Shown here: positions 1-10,150 of the stretch, one piece after another | Layout: each line of letters starts with the position of its first letter | Numbering within the stretch: position 1 is the stretch's first letter | Origin: Diplocarpon mali | Lineage: Eukaryota; Ascomycota; Leotiomycetes; Helotiales; Drepanopezizaceae | Direction of reading: 5' to 3' | NCBI GenBank assembly: GCA_024741835.1 | Contig: JAENRP010000024.1 | Span: 62,001-126,000 of the forward strand | Length of the DNA stretch: 64,000 bases | Translations under genes and position numbers: made by a program | The notes under the pieces: generated by a model | What the model was told of the DNA's origin: nothing | Database searches by the model: none | What the model saw: only the letters and a program-made list of their open reading frames with translations

Positions 1-409
1 ATTCGGATTTCTAAGGATTCTATAGAGATACTTCCGATTAGAGTTTGCGCTTAGTATTACTCAAGTACTCGAAACTACTGCTATTAGAGATTGCTATTAT
101 AGGGTTTATTAAACTTTTTATATTAAAAAGCTAAAAATTCCGAGAATCTTAAAGTTAAGGAAGAAAATAAGGATTTTCAGAGCAGAGCTGAAAAGGGAAA
201 ATCTAAGGTTATTAATAGTTGCTAAACGAAAATCGATAGTTTTAAATAACTAGGCGATTAAGGATAAGGGTTTTAAAGTTAATTAAAATACTATAAGTAT
301 TTCAAAGATGTATTTCAAAGGCCGGTCTCTTATCTACGAACTAAGAGATTGATAAGGTTATATAAGGATGGAAATCTTAAGAAATCGGTCCCTACGTAGG
401 TCACTAATA
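1..409 (+). other. Unassigned repeat-like remnant
   Basis: AT-rich sequence cut off by the window edge on the left and by the end repeat of element X on the right. One plus frame runs through it with only TAA/TAG stops and no TGA, as in the RIP-damaged coding regions elsewhere, and it has a Lys/Glu-rich stretch around 120-230. The character is loosely like the C-terminal tail of a pogo/Fot transposase, but no catalytic motif is visible, so the family is not assigned. Confidence 0.3.
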
Positions 410-652
410 TAAAATAGAAGGGAGATAATATAAGAATAGGCCTAAGGGAAGACCTAAAAATAAGAGGAGGAAGCATTATAAGCGGGCTCTCTTAGATAAG
501 ATATTAAGAACAAGTCCTAAGTATAGGGTATATTTAGTACTATAGCAATACGTGCTATCTTTATATATAGAAGATAGCCCTTTTATCTTCCTACCATCCT
601 GCGTCGATTATATGATATATATTATAAGACCTATCCATCTCAGGTCTCTATA
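410..652 (-). repeat. Element X left-end repeat, copy 1 (truncated)
   Basis: About 240 bp matching 25989-26230 and 47809-48050, starting at the same base in all three places (TAAAACAGAGGGGG-like). In the other two places the repeat runs on to an assembly gap followed by the 3' part of element X, so it is taken as the end of that element. Here it is cut at about 652, where Copia-A sequence begins. No gene is assigned. Confidence 0.6.
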
Positions 653-2480
653 ATAGGCTTATATTCAAATACTATAATATTCGACCTACGCTCTAGCTGC
701 TTTATAATTATATTATTATCTATTATACCTCTTTAAAGCGTTACGTCTAGGCCTATATACTATACTCTAGCCTTCTTTAAAAGAGGCTCTAAGATAATAT
801 TAATATTAAACCTATCTATAAGCGCTATATTCTTAAGCTCTAAATCTCTTCTATTAGTAAGAACCCCTTTTATTAAATATATACCCCTCTCCTTTATTAG
901 CAGACTTAAGCTCCTTGCCTTTATATAGTCCTAAGGATATACGATTTTCAATAATCTAAGAATTAAAAGCTCCTTTTAATTAATAAAATACATTATAGCG
1001 CAATTATTAAATAGGGTTATATTTAAAAGAGTATAAGGAGCTTTAAAGGTAGAGTATATTCCTAGGGTAAAGTCTTTAAAGAGAGTTAGATCTAAAAGGG
1101 CGGTTATAATCTTGGATTTACCGCTCTCTAAAGCTTTAATAGATATTCTTTCCTTAAATTGATCTATAGGAATATATTTAATATAGGAGAGCTTAGCTTA
1201 AAGCTCTCTTTATTCTAAGGAAGCAAGGTTTTTACGCATTCTTTTAACCTTATTATAGCTAGGGAGGTTTTGAAGCATACCTTCCTTAGCGCTAATTAAG
1301 GCGTATTTCAGCCTATTATACTCCTTTAGGTTTTAAAAGTGATTTTTAACCTAAGGGCAAAGGCACTTTTTAACGCTTCTCTTAAGAGTCTTCTTTACCT
1401 TACCTTTACTTAATGCTTTTAGATTAGTATAATCGCCTACTCCTTTAAGCAAGGTATATACTCTAAGGGTTGCCTTTAATAAGGAGCTTGCAAGGCTTCG
1501 CTCTATTAAGCTTAAGAACCAATTAATATAATAGACTATATCTTTTCTATACTTTAGATTTAGCTTATTATCTTTAATAAGCTTTACCTAGGTCTGCTAA
1601 GACTAAGTAAAAGCCTAGTAGTAAACCAACTATAGAAACTTTATAATCGCAAGGGAGCCTTAAACCTTTAGGATTCTATATATTTATACTTCTTAGTAGA
1701 TCTTCCTAAAGCTAGTAAGCTAGGTCTTCAGTTCTACTTTACTACTCCTTATTTCAAAGAGCTTATTATTATAGTCTTCTCGAATTGACTCTATTATACT
1801 AACCTTAAAGGGGGCTAGTTCCTTACGCAAGTGCTCTATAATCTATTGAATTAATAGTTTCCCCGTTTCCTTATAATTGTATTATACTACTCAAAGCAGC
1901 GTAAGGTATACTATCTTAATAATCCAATAGTATAATTAAGTGTAGGAGCTCCTATTCCTTTTCTACGCTTCTACTATAAGATTATATTATATTACTGCCA
2001 TTTTATACTCTAGCTCTATGTCTTTAGCTATTATCTTCGCAGGTAGTACTAGAGCTAGCGTTTATTGATCGGTAGCTTCCTACTATTAGTATAACTTATA
2101 GTAGCTTTGCAATATTCTCTAGTCCTATCCTTTTACTATTTTTTCAAGCTGCAGCAGTTCTATTTCTAAATCTAGCAGGTATAGAGCTTTATTCTTATAA
2201 AGTAGAGCTTGATTTCCTGTCTCTATAGCATATAGTTTAAAGTTATTAACCTATCTTAGCTTTTCTATATACTTCTAGAGCTATAGAAATTCGGCCTAAA
2301 ACTCTAGCTTAGCGTACCAAATGCGCTATGACTTCCTATCCTAAAGCATAACTCTATTAAAGCTAAGCTCCTAAGCTTCTTTTTACTAGTATTCGCTTAT
2401 ATTAACTAGGATAGTAGGGAGTATAGGTTCTATTAGTTAGCTAAGAGCATTAGAACATTAAGTCAGGTCGTATAACGCGT
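653..2480 (-). pseudogene. Copia-A gag and protease region, RIP-broken
   Basis: In a Ty1/copia element this region makes Gag (particle coat, nucleic-acid binding) and the aspartic protease that processes the polyprotein. The sequence is the reverse complement of 27800-29640, where the gag frame with its zinc-knuckle-like CPxxxKNHF motif and the protease motif LLDNxAATHLVN can be read. Here stops of the TAA/TAG type interrupt every frame, and the integrase, RT and RNase H parts are missing beyond the truncation at 653. It is not functional. The assignment rests on homology to the complete copy in this window and is firm; start and end of the gene are approximate. Confidence 0.75.
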
Positions 2481-2590
2481 ATAGGCAAAAGAGAATAGAT
2501 GAAAATAGTAATAAAACCTCTTTAAGAAGCCTTTAAACACAGTGGATTTTTGATCGTTTGCTTTTAAGAGTCGCGAATAGTACTAATAAC

Positions 2591-2762
2591 TATTGTGCTA
2601 TATTTAGAGGTAGATTCCTAGTAGTAGCAGAAGCTTATAAAATTCTACTCTAACTGTATATCTGAGCTCCCTTTATAGAAGTGCTCCGTGGCCACTTCAG
2701 GGGTATATTACATAAGCCAGTCCTCAGAGGCCTCAGCGCCTGAGGCTCCTCATGGCGCAACA
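2591..2762 (-). repeat. Copia-A LTR (5' LTR on minus strand), 172 bp
   Basis: Ends read TGTTGCGCC...AAATATAGCACAATA on the minus strand; same length and ends as the LTRs at 27520-27691 and 34541-34712. Contains a CCTCAG/CTGAGG palindrome near the start. Confidence 0.88.
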
Positions 2763-3513
2763 GCTACGTTATAGGCGGTTGTTTTTATAAGTAGTGCTAG
2801 AGCTGGCGTTTGTTAATCGGTAGCTTCCTACTATTAGTATAACTTATAGTAGCTTTGCAATATTCTCTAGTCCTATCTTTCTACTATTTTTTCAAGCTGC
2901 AGCGGTTCTAATTCTAGATCTAGCAGATATAGAGCTTCGTTCTTATAGAGTAGAGCTTGATTTCCCGTTTCTATAGTATATAGTTCAAGGTTATTAACCT
3001 GCCTTGGCTTCTCTATATGCTTCTAGAGCTATAGAAACTCAGCCTGAAACTCTAGCTTAGCGTACCAAATGCGCTATAACTTCCTATCCTAAAGCATAAC
3101 TCCACTAAAGCTAAGCTCCTAAGCTTCTCCCTTTTGCTAGTAGTCGCTTATATTAACTGGGATGGTAGGGAGTATAGGTTCTATTGGTTGGCTAGGAGCA
3201 TTAGAACGTCGAGTCAGGTCGTACAACGCGTATAGGCAAGGGAGAATGGATAAAAATAGTAGTAAAACCTCTTTAAGAAGCCTTTAAACATAGTGGATTT
3301 TTGATCGTTTGCTTCTAAGAGTCGCGAATAGTGCTAATAACTATTGTGCTATATTTAAAGGTAGATTCCTAATAGTAGCAGAAGCTTATAAAATTCTACT
3401 CTAACTGTATATCTGAGCTCCCTTTATAGAAGTGCTCCGTGGCCACTTCAGGGGTACATTACATAAGCCAGTCCTCAGAGGCCTCAGTGCCTGAGGCTCC
3501 TCATGGCGCAACA
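2763..3513 (-). mobile_element. Copia-A second fragment: gag start, leader and LTR
   Basis: A second minus-strand Copia-A piece: LTR (3342-3513), leader and the first few hundred bases of gag. It repeats 2043-2762 with an offset of about 748 bp and transition-type differences. The left limit (2763) is the insertion point of the Copia-A piece at 653-2762. To the right the LTR abuts Copia-B sequence that begins GCTATTAAAG. Confidence 0.8.
3342..3513 (-). repeat. Copia-A LTR, 172 bp
   Basis: Same ends and length as the other Copia-A LTRs. The right end reads GGCGCAACA on the plus strand, the reverse complement of the LTR start TGTTGCGCC. Confidence 0.88.
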
Positions 3514-4084
3514 GCTATTAAAGATAGTTGCAAAGTTTAAAGTATTTAAAGATATATTAAAGTTAAAAAAGATAATAAGAGCTTAATAGGCTTAAGGACG
3601 ACTCTTAGGCCTATCCTACAAGTTAAGTTATATAGTCTTATAAAGGAAAGTTTTTAAATCAACTCTTAGGCTTAAACTGCGAGTTAAGTTATATAGTCTT
3701 ATAAAGGAACGCTTTTAAGAAAATTAACTCTTAGTCCTACCTTATAAGTAGAGTTTGGTAATTTTAATAGAAGTTACTATTAATTTATTGGTTTTAATTT
3801 AAAGAGATACTTAAGAGTTAGATTAGCGTAAAAGGATAGTTATTATTTTTCCTAACTATAGGTTAATTAAAGTAAGGTCTAAGTAGGGGTATTAAGATAG
3901 GTAATATAGCTATTACTCTAATGTATTATTATATAATCCTATTGCTTAATCAATAGGATATTAATATATATATAGCTATAAGAAAGAAAGGGGTAACCTT
4001 CCTTTCCTAACTCTTACTAATATATCGACTATCGACCCTTAGAAGCCTCCTTTACCTACTGCGCCGACTCACTTAAGCTCAATA
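3514..4084 (+). mobile_element. Copia-B 3' end fragment, plus strand
   Basis: Reverse-complement match to 4589-5160: end of the RNase H region, the 3' stretch with three mini-palindromes (about 3600, 3662 and 3731) and a 195-bp LTR (3890-4084). Together with 4589-5160 it forms a large inverted repeat. The fragment starts where the Copia-A LTR ends. Confidence 0.8.
3890..4084 (+). repeat. Copia-B LTR, plus orientation, 195 bp
   Basis: Reverse complement of the LTRs at 4318-4512, 4589-4783 and 24235-24429, with identical length. Confidence 0.85.
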
Positions 4085-4317
4085 CTTATAATATATAATA
4101 GAATAAGGAATTATACCTCTTATAATACTAAGGGTTATAAAGCAAGGAATTATACCTTTTGCAATATAGGTTAACTAAATAGGGAATTATACCTCTTATT
4201 CGCCGATTGCTTGCCTTTTACTATAAGTCTCGTTTAACTTCTTATTAATAATTGCAGTATAAGTACTTTCTAAGGGAAGTTAATAATCAGTTATCGGTTT
4301 AGCTAAGGCTTATAACC
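4085..4317 (-). mobile_element. Copia-B 5' leader fragment with primer-binding site
   Basis: Matches the leader of Copia-B at about 24010-24234. It includes three short GGAATTATACCTCTT-like repeats and ends, next to the LTR, in GGCTTATAACC. On the minus strand this reads GGTTATAAGCC, the RIP-altered form of GGTTATGAGCC, which is complementary to the anticodon arm of initiator tRNA-Met. The gag part that should follow is missing. Confidence 0.7.
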
Positions 4318-4512
4318 TATTAAGCTTAAGTTAATCGGCGCAGTAGGTAAAGGAGGCTTTTAAAGGTCGATAGTCGATATATTAGTAAGAGTTAAGGAAG
4401 GAAGGTTACCCCTTTCTTCCCTATAGCTATATACGTATTAATATCCTATTGACTAAGCAATAGGGTTATATAATAATATATCAGAGTGATAGCTATATTA
4501 CCTATCTTAATA
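4318..4512 (-). repeat. Copia-B LTR (5' type), 195 bp
   Basis: Same ends (TATTAAGCTTAAG...CTATCTTAATA on the plus strand) and length as the other Copia-B LTRs. The primer-binding site on its left shows that it is a 5' LTR of a minus-strand element whose body is lost. Confidence 0.85.
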
Positions 4513-4588
4513 ATATTACCTATTACTTTATTTACAACCTTATTATAAAGAATAAGTTATTAATCACTTATATCCTAACTAATCGAAT
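4513..4588 (+). pseudogene. Copia-B RNase H fragment, 76 bp, inverted
   Basis: Reverse complement of part of the RNase H coding region around 5190-5262. In the plus direction it would lie just upstream of the piece that starts at 3514, so the two fragments of one plus-strand Copia-B are out of order. A rearrangement remnant. Confidence 0.65.
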
Positions 4589-4783
4589 TATTAAGCTTAA
4601 GTGAGTCGGCGCAGTAGGTAACAGAAACTTCTAAAGGTCGATAGTCGATATATTAATAAGAGTTAAGGAAGGAAGGTTACCCCTTTCTTCCCTATAGCTA
4701 TATACGTATTAATATCCTATTAATTAAGTAGTAGGGTTATATAATAATATATTAGAGTAATAGCTATATTACCTATTTTAATA
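4589..4783 (-). repeat. Copia-B 3' LTR, 195 bp
   Basis: LTR at the 3' end of the minus-strand element; the coding region follows to the right after about 300 bp. Compared with 24235-24429 the differences are mostly C/T and G/A. Confidence 0.85.
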
Positions 4784-5088
4784 CCTTTACTTAGACCTTA
4801 TTCCGATTGACCTATAGTTAGGAAAATAACAACTATCCTTTTGCGCTAATTTAAGTCTTAAGTATCTCTTTAAATTAAAAATAATTAATTAATAATAACC
4901 TCTATTAAAATTATTAAACTCTACTTATAGGGCGGGACCAGGAGTCAATTTTCCTAAAAGTATTCCTTTATAAGACTATATGACTTAACTTGCGGTCTAG
5001 GCCTAAGAGTCGATTTAAAAAAAACTTTCCTTTATAAGACTACGTAACCTAACTCGCAGGGCAGGCCTAAGAGTTGTCCTTAAGCCTA
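4784..5088 (-). repeat. Copia-B 3' stretch with three mini-palindrome units
   Basis: Between the RNase H end and the 3' LTR are three copies of the GC-rich mini-palindrome at about 4923-4949, 4987-5013 and 5049-5074. The last two lie in tandem units of about 60 bp that share CCTTTATAAGACTA. The reading frame of RNase H can be followed into this stretch if TAG is read as a mutated codon, so it may have been a C-terminal extension rather than untranslated sequence. Confidence 0.7.
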
Positions 5089-7630
5089 CTAAGCCCCTAC
5101 TATCTTCTGCAACCTTAGCATTTCTTTAAATATTTTAAACTTTATAACTATCTTTAATAGCTTTATAAATCCATCTACTACTATTCGATTAGTTAGGATA
5201 TAGGTAATTGATAACTTATTCTTTATAATAAGGTTATAAATAAAGTAGTAGGTAATATTAATATATTTCAATCGCTTATATAAGTATGGATTCTTTATAA
5301 GTGCAATCGCTCTTATATTATTTACTTAAAGATTAATATAGTTCTTATCTTATTTAATATACTTAATAAAACCTATATCTTTTAGAACTTAGGCGATTTA
5401 TAATCCTTATTTGCAATTTAATAATATTAATATATATTTGGCCTTAATGCTTGCAGTAGCTACTGATTTCTACTTCCTACTTCCTTACGATATAGGTCTG
5501 CTATATAGTACTGCTACGCTTCTAGATATACTTTTCTAACCTTTTATATTTACCTAATTAGAATTAGTATATACTTTAAGCTTTACGCTTATATATTTCA
5601 TTAGTCTATATCTTACCTTTTATATAATTATCGATCGAAGGTACCTTTTAAATCGCTTGATTGTATTCTTATATTAAATCGTTAGATCCTTTAGATTTTA
5701 ACTAAGTTGCTTAATAATAAAGGCGATATTTAGTCTTATATATACTATAATATATATAATTGCTTTAATATCCTATTAGTACTTCTTTAAATCTCCTTTT
5801 TACTTATTTTTATTAGTAGGCTCTAACTTATTATACTTTCCTTTAATTAGAGTACGCTTTAGCTTAAAGTTAAGAGTATAAGTAGAGAGTCCTATTCGGT
5901 CTAGGATCTTCTTAATATACTACTTTTAATCTAATGAAAGTTCTTAAGTAAAGCAGTTCTTTATAATATAGATGCTAAGGATCTTATAAATTCCCTTTAG
6001 ATCCTTAGTATTAAAACGTTTCTAAATAGTTATAAAGAACTAATTTAATTAAGTAGTTGTTTTTGCAGTTATAATAATATTATTAATATATAATAGCAAC
6101 TTGATTCTACGCTTAGTATAAGTAAATAGATAAGGGTTAGCTAAGCTTTAAATAAATCCTATTTCTACTAAAGTAGAGCTATATAAGAGGTTCTAATTAT
6201 AAGCTGATTATTTAAGCTTATAGATACTATAGAATATATAAAGAGAGTGGCCAGCGTATGTAAGAATACTATTAAGTTAAAAGAGAAAAATCTATTCCTT
6301 TATAATTACTTTAATAAATGTATTTTTAATATTATATTATTTGCATTTAAGGTTCTTAGCGGCTACTATTATTATAAATATGCAAAGGGTATTTATACGA
6401 ACTATCGGCGCGAACATATTAAAGTAGTCTTCTTTACACTATTAAAAGAAGCCCTTAGCTATAAGCCTTGCCTTATAACGTTCTAAGGTCCTATTTATAT
6501 ATATTTTAATTATAAAGACCCACTTTGTTAATATTAGGTTTACATCCTTTAGCGTTAGTTCCTCTATCTATATACCATTTGCAATAAGAGAGCTTATCTC
6601 CTCTTAGATTGCCTCATTCTATACTACTCTATTCTCTAGATTATTAATAGCTTTATTATATATCTTTAAAAAAGAGATTTTCATTATCCCCTTAGTAGCT
6701 AGGAACGTATTATCTTTATTAAAGCTCTATTAAAGTTTAAGCTTATAGATCTTATATGCTATTATGGCTTAGATACGCTTAGACTCGCGTTTATCTAAGG
6801 TATTTTCCAGTTCTAAGTCTCTATTCCTCTTCAAAGGCGTAGGTTCGGCTGTAGGTTCTATAGGCTTATTATCTAAGGAACCGCTTTCTAATAGTAGAGG
6901 CTTATTATTACTTATACCTATTTTAAGAATATCCTTTACTATAAGTGCTTTAATTAAAGGGATAATGATATTAAAGTTATTCTATACTTTAAGTAGTTTG
7001 CGAATAATAGGAATAGTCTATTTGGCCTTTAGGCGATTAATAGGTCGTCGATTAGCAGGTGCGCTTAATATACCTAAGCTAAGAGAAAGAGGTTATTAGT
7101 TTGGCTTAATAGTATTACCGTCGAGTAGTATACCTTGCGAATCTTTAAGTATATAGAGCTTTAAGGATAGCTCCCTCCTATTTCGAGATTCGTCGAACTC
7201 AATTATTAAAGATATAATTACTTGCCTTAGATCTAGCGTATATACTATTTATTACTTTATTATCTATTTAATATACTTAATAAATATATACTTTCTACCT
7301 TAGTTTATTAGCTTCTTACTCTTTATACCTGCAGGCTAGGACTTCGGGCTAATATAAGAGTAGTAGACGCTTCTAAAGATATAGATATAGTCTAAGCTTA
7401 GTTTCTATTTAAAATATGCCTTATATAGTGATATTTAAATGCTATTAACTATTAGTCTACTACCTATTCTATTTCGTAGGTATACGTTTGCTTTAACCGC
7501 AAGGTCCTAGAATTCTAGTAATAGGTTAGTATCTTATAGTAGAGCGCAATAGTTAGTCTTTATTTGCTAGATGCTTCGCTTAATAATACTATTCTAATAG
7601 GAACCTTTGTATATTATAGTTAATTTATAA
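5089..7630 (-). pseudogene. Copia-B pol, second part: integrase C-terminus, RT, RNase H
   Basis: Second half of the copia polyprotein: the end of integrase, reverse transcriptase, and RNase H, which copy the element RNA into DNA in cytoplasmic particles. The last 60 codons (5089-5271) are still open and match the copia RNase H C-terminus: a Kx(I)(D/N)ITYYFIYNLI stretch, then TNRIVxDGFIKLL, corresponding to the family pattern in which VADGLTKPL follows. Upstream (about 5300-6800) the RT region is readable only with many TAA/TAG. From 7630 leftwards the frame continues the integrase of 21334-22330. It is inactive, with 3' flank as described for 4784-5088. Confidence 0.82.
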
Positions 7631-7635
7631 TAAAC
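7631..7635. repeat. Target site duplication of Copia-C (TAAAC), left
   Basis: TAAAC directly before the LTR at 7636; the same five bases follow the right LTR at 21329-21333. Confidence 0.9.
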
Positions 7636-7883
7636 TGTTGCAGGTATGCCCGTCACATATTTGTCACATGATCTGTCACATGACACATCATACATATGAT
7701 ATATCATATGACTTGCCATATGACTTAGCGGCTTCGCTAAGAAGCCCGCTTACCTTAAATAGCTCTTAGTTAGAAGAGCTCTTATGAATTAAGAAACTCA
7801 ATATCGTCGTTTGCACCTTATACTTCTTTATACCCTCTTCTAGTTTACTATCAAGTTTACTATTAGAGAACCTCCTTACTATA
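7636..7883 (+). repeat. Copia-C 5' LTR, 248 bp
   Basis: Starts TGTTGCAGGTATG and ends CTCCTTACTATA. It contains several CATATGA/TCACATGA-type short repeats at 7660-7720 and the perfect palindrome core GCGGCTTCGCTAAGAAGC around 7727. Confidence 0.92.
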
Positions 7884-7895
7884 GGTTATGAGCCC
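7884..7895 (+). promoter_or_regulatory. Primer-binding site, half-tRNA type (initiator Met)
   Basis: GGTTATGAGCCC directly after the LTR. It is complementary to GGGCTCATAACC, the anticodon stem-loop (CAU) of eukaryotic initiator tRNA-Met. Priming from the cut 5' half of this tRNA is known for Drosophila copia. Confidence 0.75.
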
Positions 7896-7897
7896 CG
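7893..7897. repeat. Target site duplication of Gypsy-1 (CCCCG), left
   Basis: CCCCG before the LTR at 7898, repeated at 15974-15978 after the right LTR. Confidence 0.88.
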
Positions 7898-8201
7898 TGT
7901 CACGGCACGGTTGTAACATGGTCGTGATAGAAGCACGAGAACTGTCAAAGCAGATAGTAGTACAAATAGAGGCGAAACAGACTAATGTAACAGATACGCC
8001 GCACCTTTACTATACCTTTCCTTTAGTAAATAGAATATGACTTATTAGTAGAAATCGACTTCTAAGAGTCATAGGCTAAGGAGAGCATATTAAAAGGAAG
8101 GCTTTTTACTTTATATATACTCCTTAGCTTTGAATTCTATACAATTTAATAGCCTTAATCTCAATGACTTTATCGACTTATGCCTTGCTTCTACTATTAT
8201 A
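7898..8201 (+). repeat. Gypsy-1 5' LTR, 304 bp
   Basis: Starts TGTCACGGCACGG and ends CTTCTACTATTATA. Differences from the 3' LTR are nearly all transitions, for example start TATTATAGCACAA in the 3' copy. Confidence 0.92.
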
Positions 8202-8449
8202 TAATTTAAAGCTTATACTCCCTCTGGCCTTATAAGGCGATATAATATACTTAGCAAAGGACTAGTACCCCTTTAAAGACCCTTCTTCTGACCGACTCCT
8301 ATAATATGCAAAAGCAATTTAAAGAACGGCTTTAACATTCGGTCCCTTTTTGAACTTAAGAATCGAAAGAAGAGCTAGTAGACTTAGCTAAAATAACTAT
8401 CGATAGTTAATAGCTTTTAGCTGACTCTAAAAGAAATTGTAGAATCTAT

Positions 8450-10150
8450 GAATTAAGGCATTTCCTAACTATAGCCCTTAGTAGGACGAAAATATTATAT
8501 AAGGACCTTTTACTTTAAGAGAATCAACCTTAAGATAATAATGCTAATACCTCTTAAGTTAAGCAACCTCTTAATTAAAAAGGATACCCTTTAAAACCTT
8601 GCAAAAGACGAATCCCTTATACTGGCCGACTCTATTAGCAAGCCTCAACCAGCCCCCTTTTTAAAACGAACCTTATATAATATAAAAGATATATTAACCT
8701 CCTTTAAATAAGAAGCCTTAATCCGACCTATCTCTTATACTAATATAAAGACTAAGAGAAACGACTTCTTTATATTACTAGGGTTCTGAATTAAGGTAGG
8801 CAAAAGATCTGCTATATATAAGGATCGACTAATAGTAGAGGAACGCCTAGTAGAATACTACTACTAATATATTAAATAATAAGATTTAGTAGTTTAGAGT
8901 TTTTATAATTATATTTAAAAGATAGAGGAAGCGACTATACCTATAACTGCGCAGTTGTAAGAAGAGCTTAGAATGACCTAAGAGACTAGCGCGTATTAAA
9001 AGAACTTAGCAAAAGAGTAATAATATGCAAATTCAGCCAGCTAGCTAGCTACCTTTACTTTATAAAGCCGACCTCTCTTTGAAAATCCTTATAAAGATCC
9101 TCCTACTACTTAGCTTAAATAGCCTATTGAAAGGGAACCCTACTCTAATACCCTTGACTTTAGAGGATAGAGTCGAACCCTTGAACCTAGTCGCTAGGTC
9201 TACTTAATAAAGATCAAGGATCCGAATCCCTTCTTAAGTAAAGGAGATATTAAAGTTAAGGACTAGATCTTTAATATATAGTAGAAGATAAAGGTTAATT
9301 ATATAAAGTTCCTTAATAAATCGGTTACCTTAATATATACCGCTAGTTTAACGATAAGGGATACTTAAAGCTTAATCTAAGATCGGCTTATAAAAGGATC
9401 TATTAGATAAATCGAGATAGCTATATAGCTATTCCGAATTTTATAAAAGGCCTATAGAGTTAGTAAAGAAATAGAGTAATAGACAACTAAAGACGATTAG
9501 ATAAAGCTTAAATAAGGAAATTCCCCCTTTATAGCCTTTTAAGCCGACTTCTGTAGACTAGCTTCGAAACTGGGGAAGTCGACTAATAACTAATATAAAG
9601 CGCTTTAGGATAAGGTAAAAGTATCCCTATTAGAGTAACTCTCTAATTGGAAGTTCAATTACCTTAAAGACTTTGCCGAATGGTTTATAAATAAGGAGAA
9701 CCGATAATTCCGCCTCTTACTATAACGCTCTAATTAAAACAAGTATTAGGCTAAAACCTTTAACTGGCCCTCCTCTACCTTTTAACAAATGGGACCTGTA
9801 CGCTATAAATAAGCCCTAAGTCGTCTTTAAAAGGAATTAAGTACTACCCTTAGACCTTTAGTACTTAGAGATAATAAGTGCGCCCTTTATAACTAAACCC
9901 TAAAGCCTAACGATACTTACTATAAGTGTAAATAAAAAGGGCACTATAGCTGAGACTGCCTTAAATAGCATAAGATCATACTAGTAGAGAAAGGTTATAA
10001 TAAACTAAAGAATAATACTAAGACAATAGATGATATAAAGGAATCGGGAAACGAATCGCTTTAGGATTTTAAGTATTACTCTTAAAGCGCAACTGATACT
10101 AGGAATCGGTCGACCTATTTAAGCTAATTAGAGGCTAGCAATTTATAACC
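8450..10150 (+). pseudogene. Gypsy-1 gag, RIP-broken
   Basis: Gag coat protein of a Ty3/gypsy element. One frame can be followed over about 550 codons if TAA/TAG are read as mutated codons. Near its end is a CCHC zinc knuckle, at about 9914-9960: YYKCKxKGHYSxDC, where the first Cys has become Tyr by TGC to TAC and the stop inside is TGA. The middle shows the usual charged, helical gag character (for example around 9400-9800). The start is approximate because start codons have also been mutated. Leader sequence lies between the LTR and the gene. It is not functional. Confidence 0.8.

Larger units (their letters stand above)
653..2762 (-). mobile_element. Copia-A, 5' part of an element, truncated, minus strand
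   Basis: Reverse complement of the 5' part of the complete Copia-A at 27520-34712: LTR, leader, gag and protease region, ending in the region that matches about 29640. The end at 653 abuts the X end repeat and is a truncation. The element lies inside the gag of another Copia-A piece (2763-3513), so this is an insertion of the family into itself. All reading frames are broken by TAA/TAG. Confidence 0.85.

Noticed and set aside
6247..6486. 79-codon plus-strand ORF
   Set aside because: It is opposite to the Copia-B RT region, and the matching part of the second copy (25900-25988) does not keep a special frame; a shadow.
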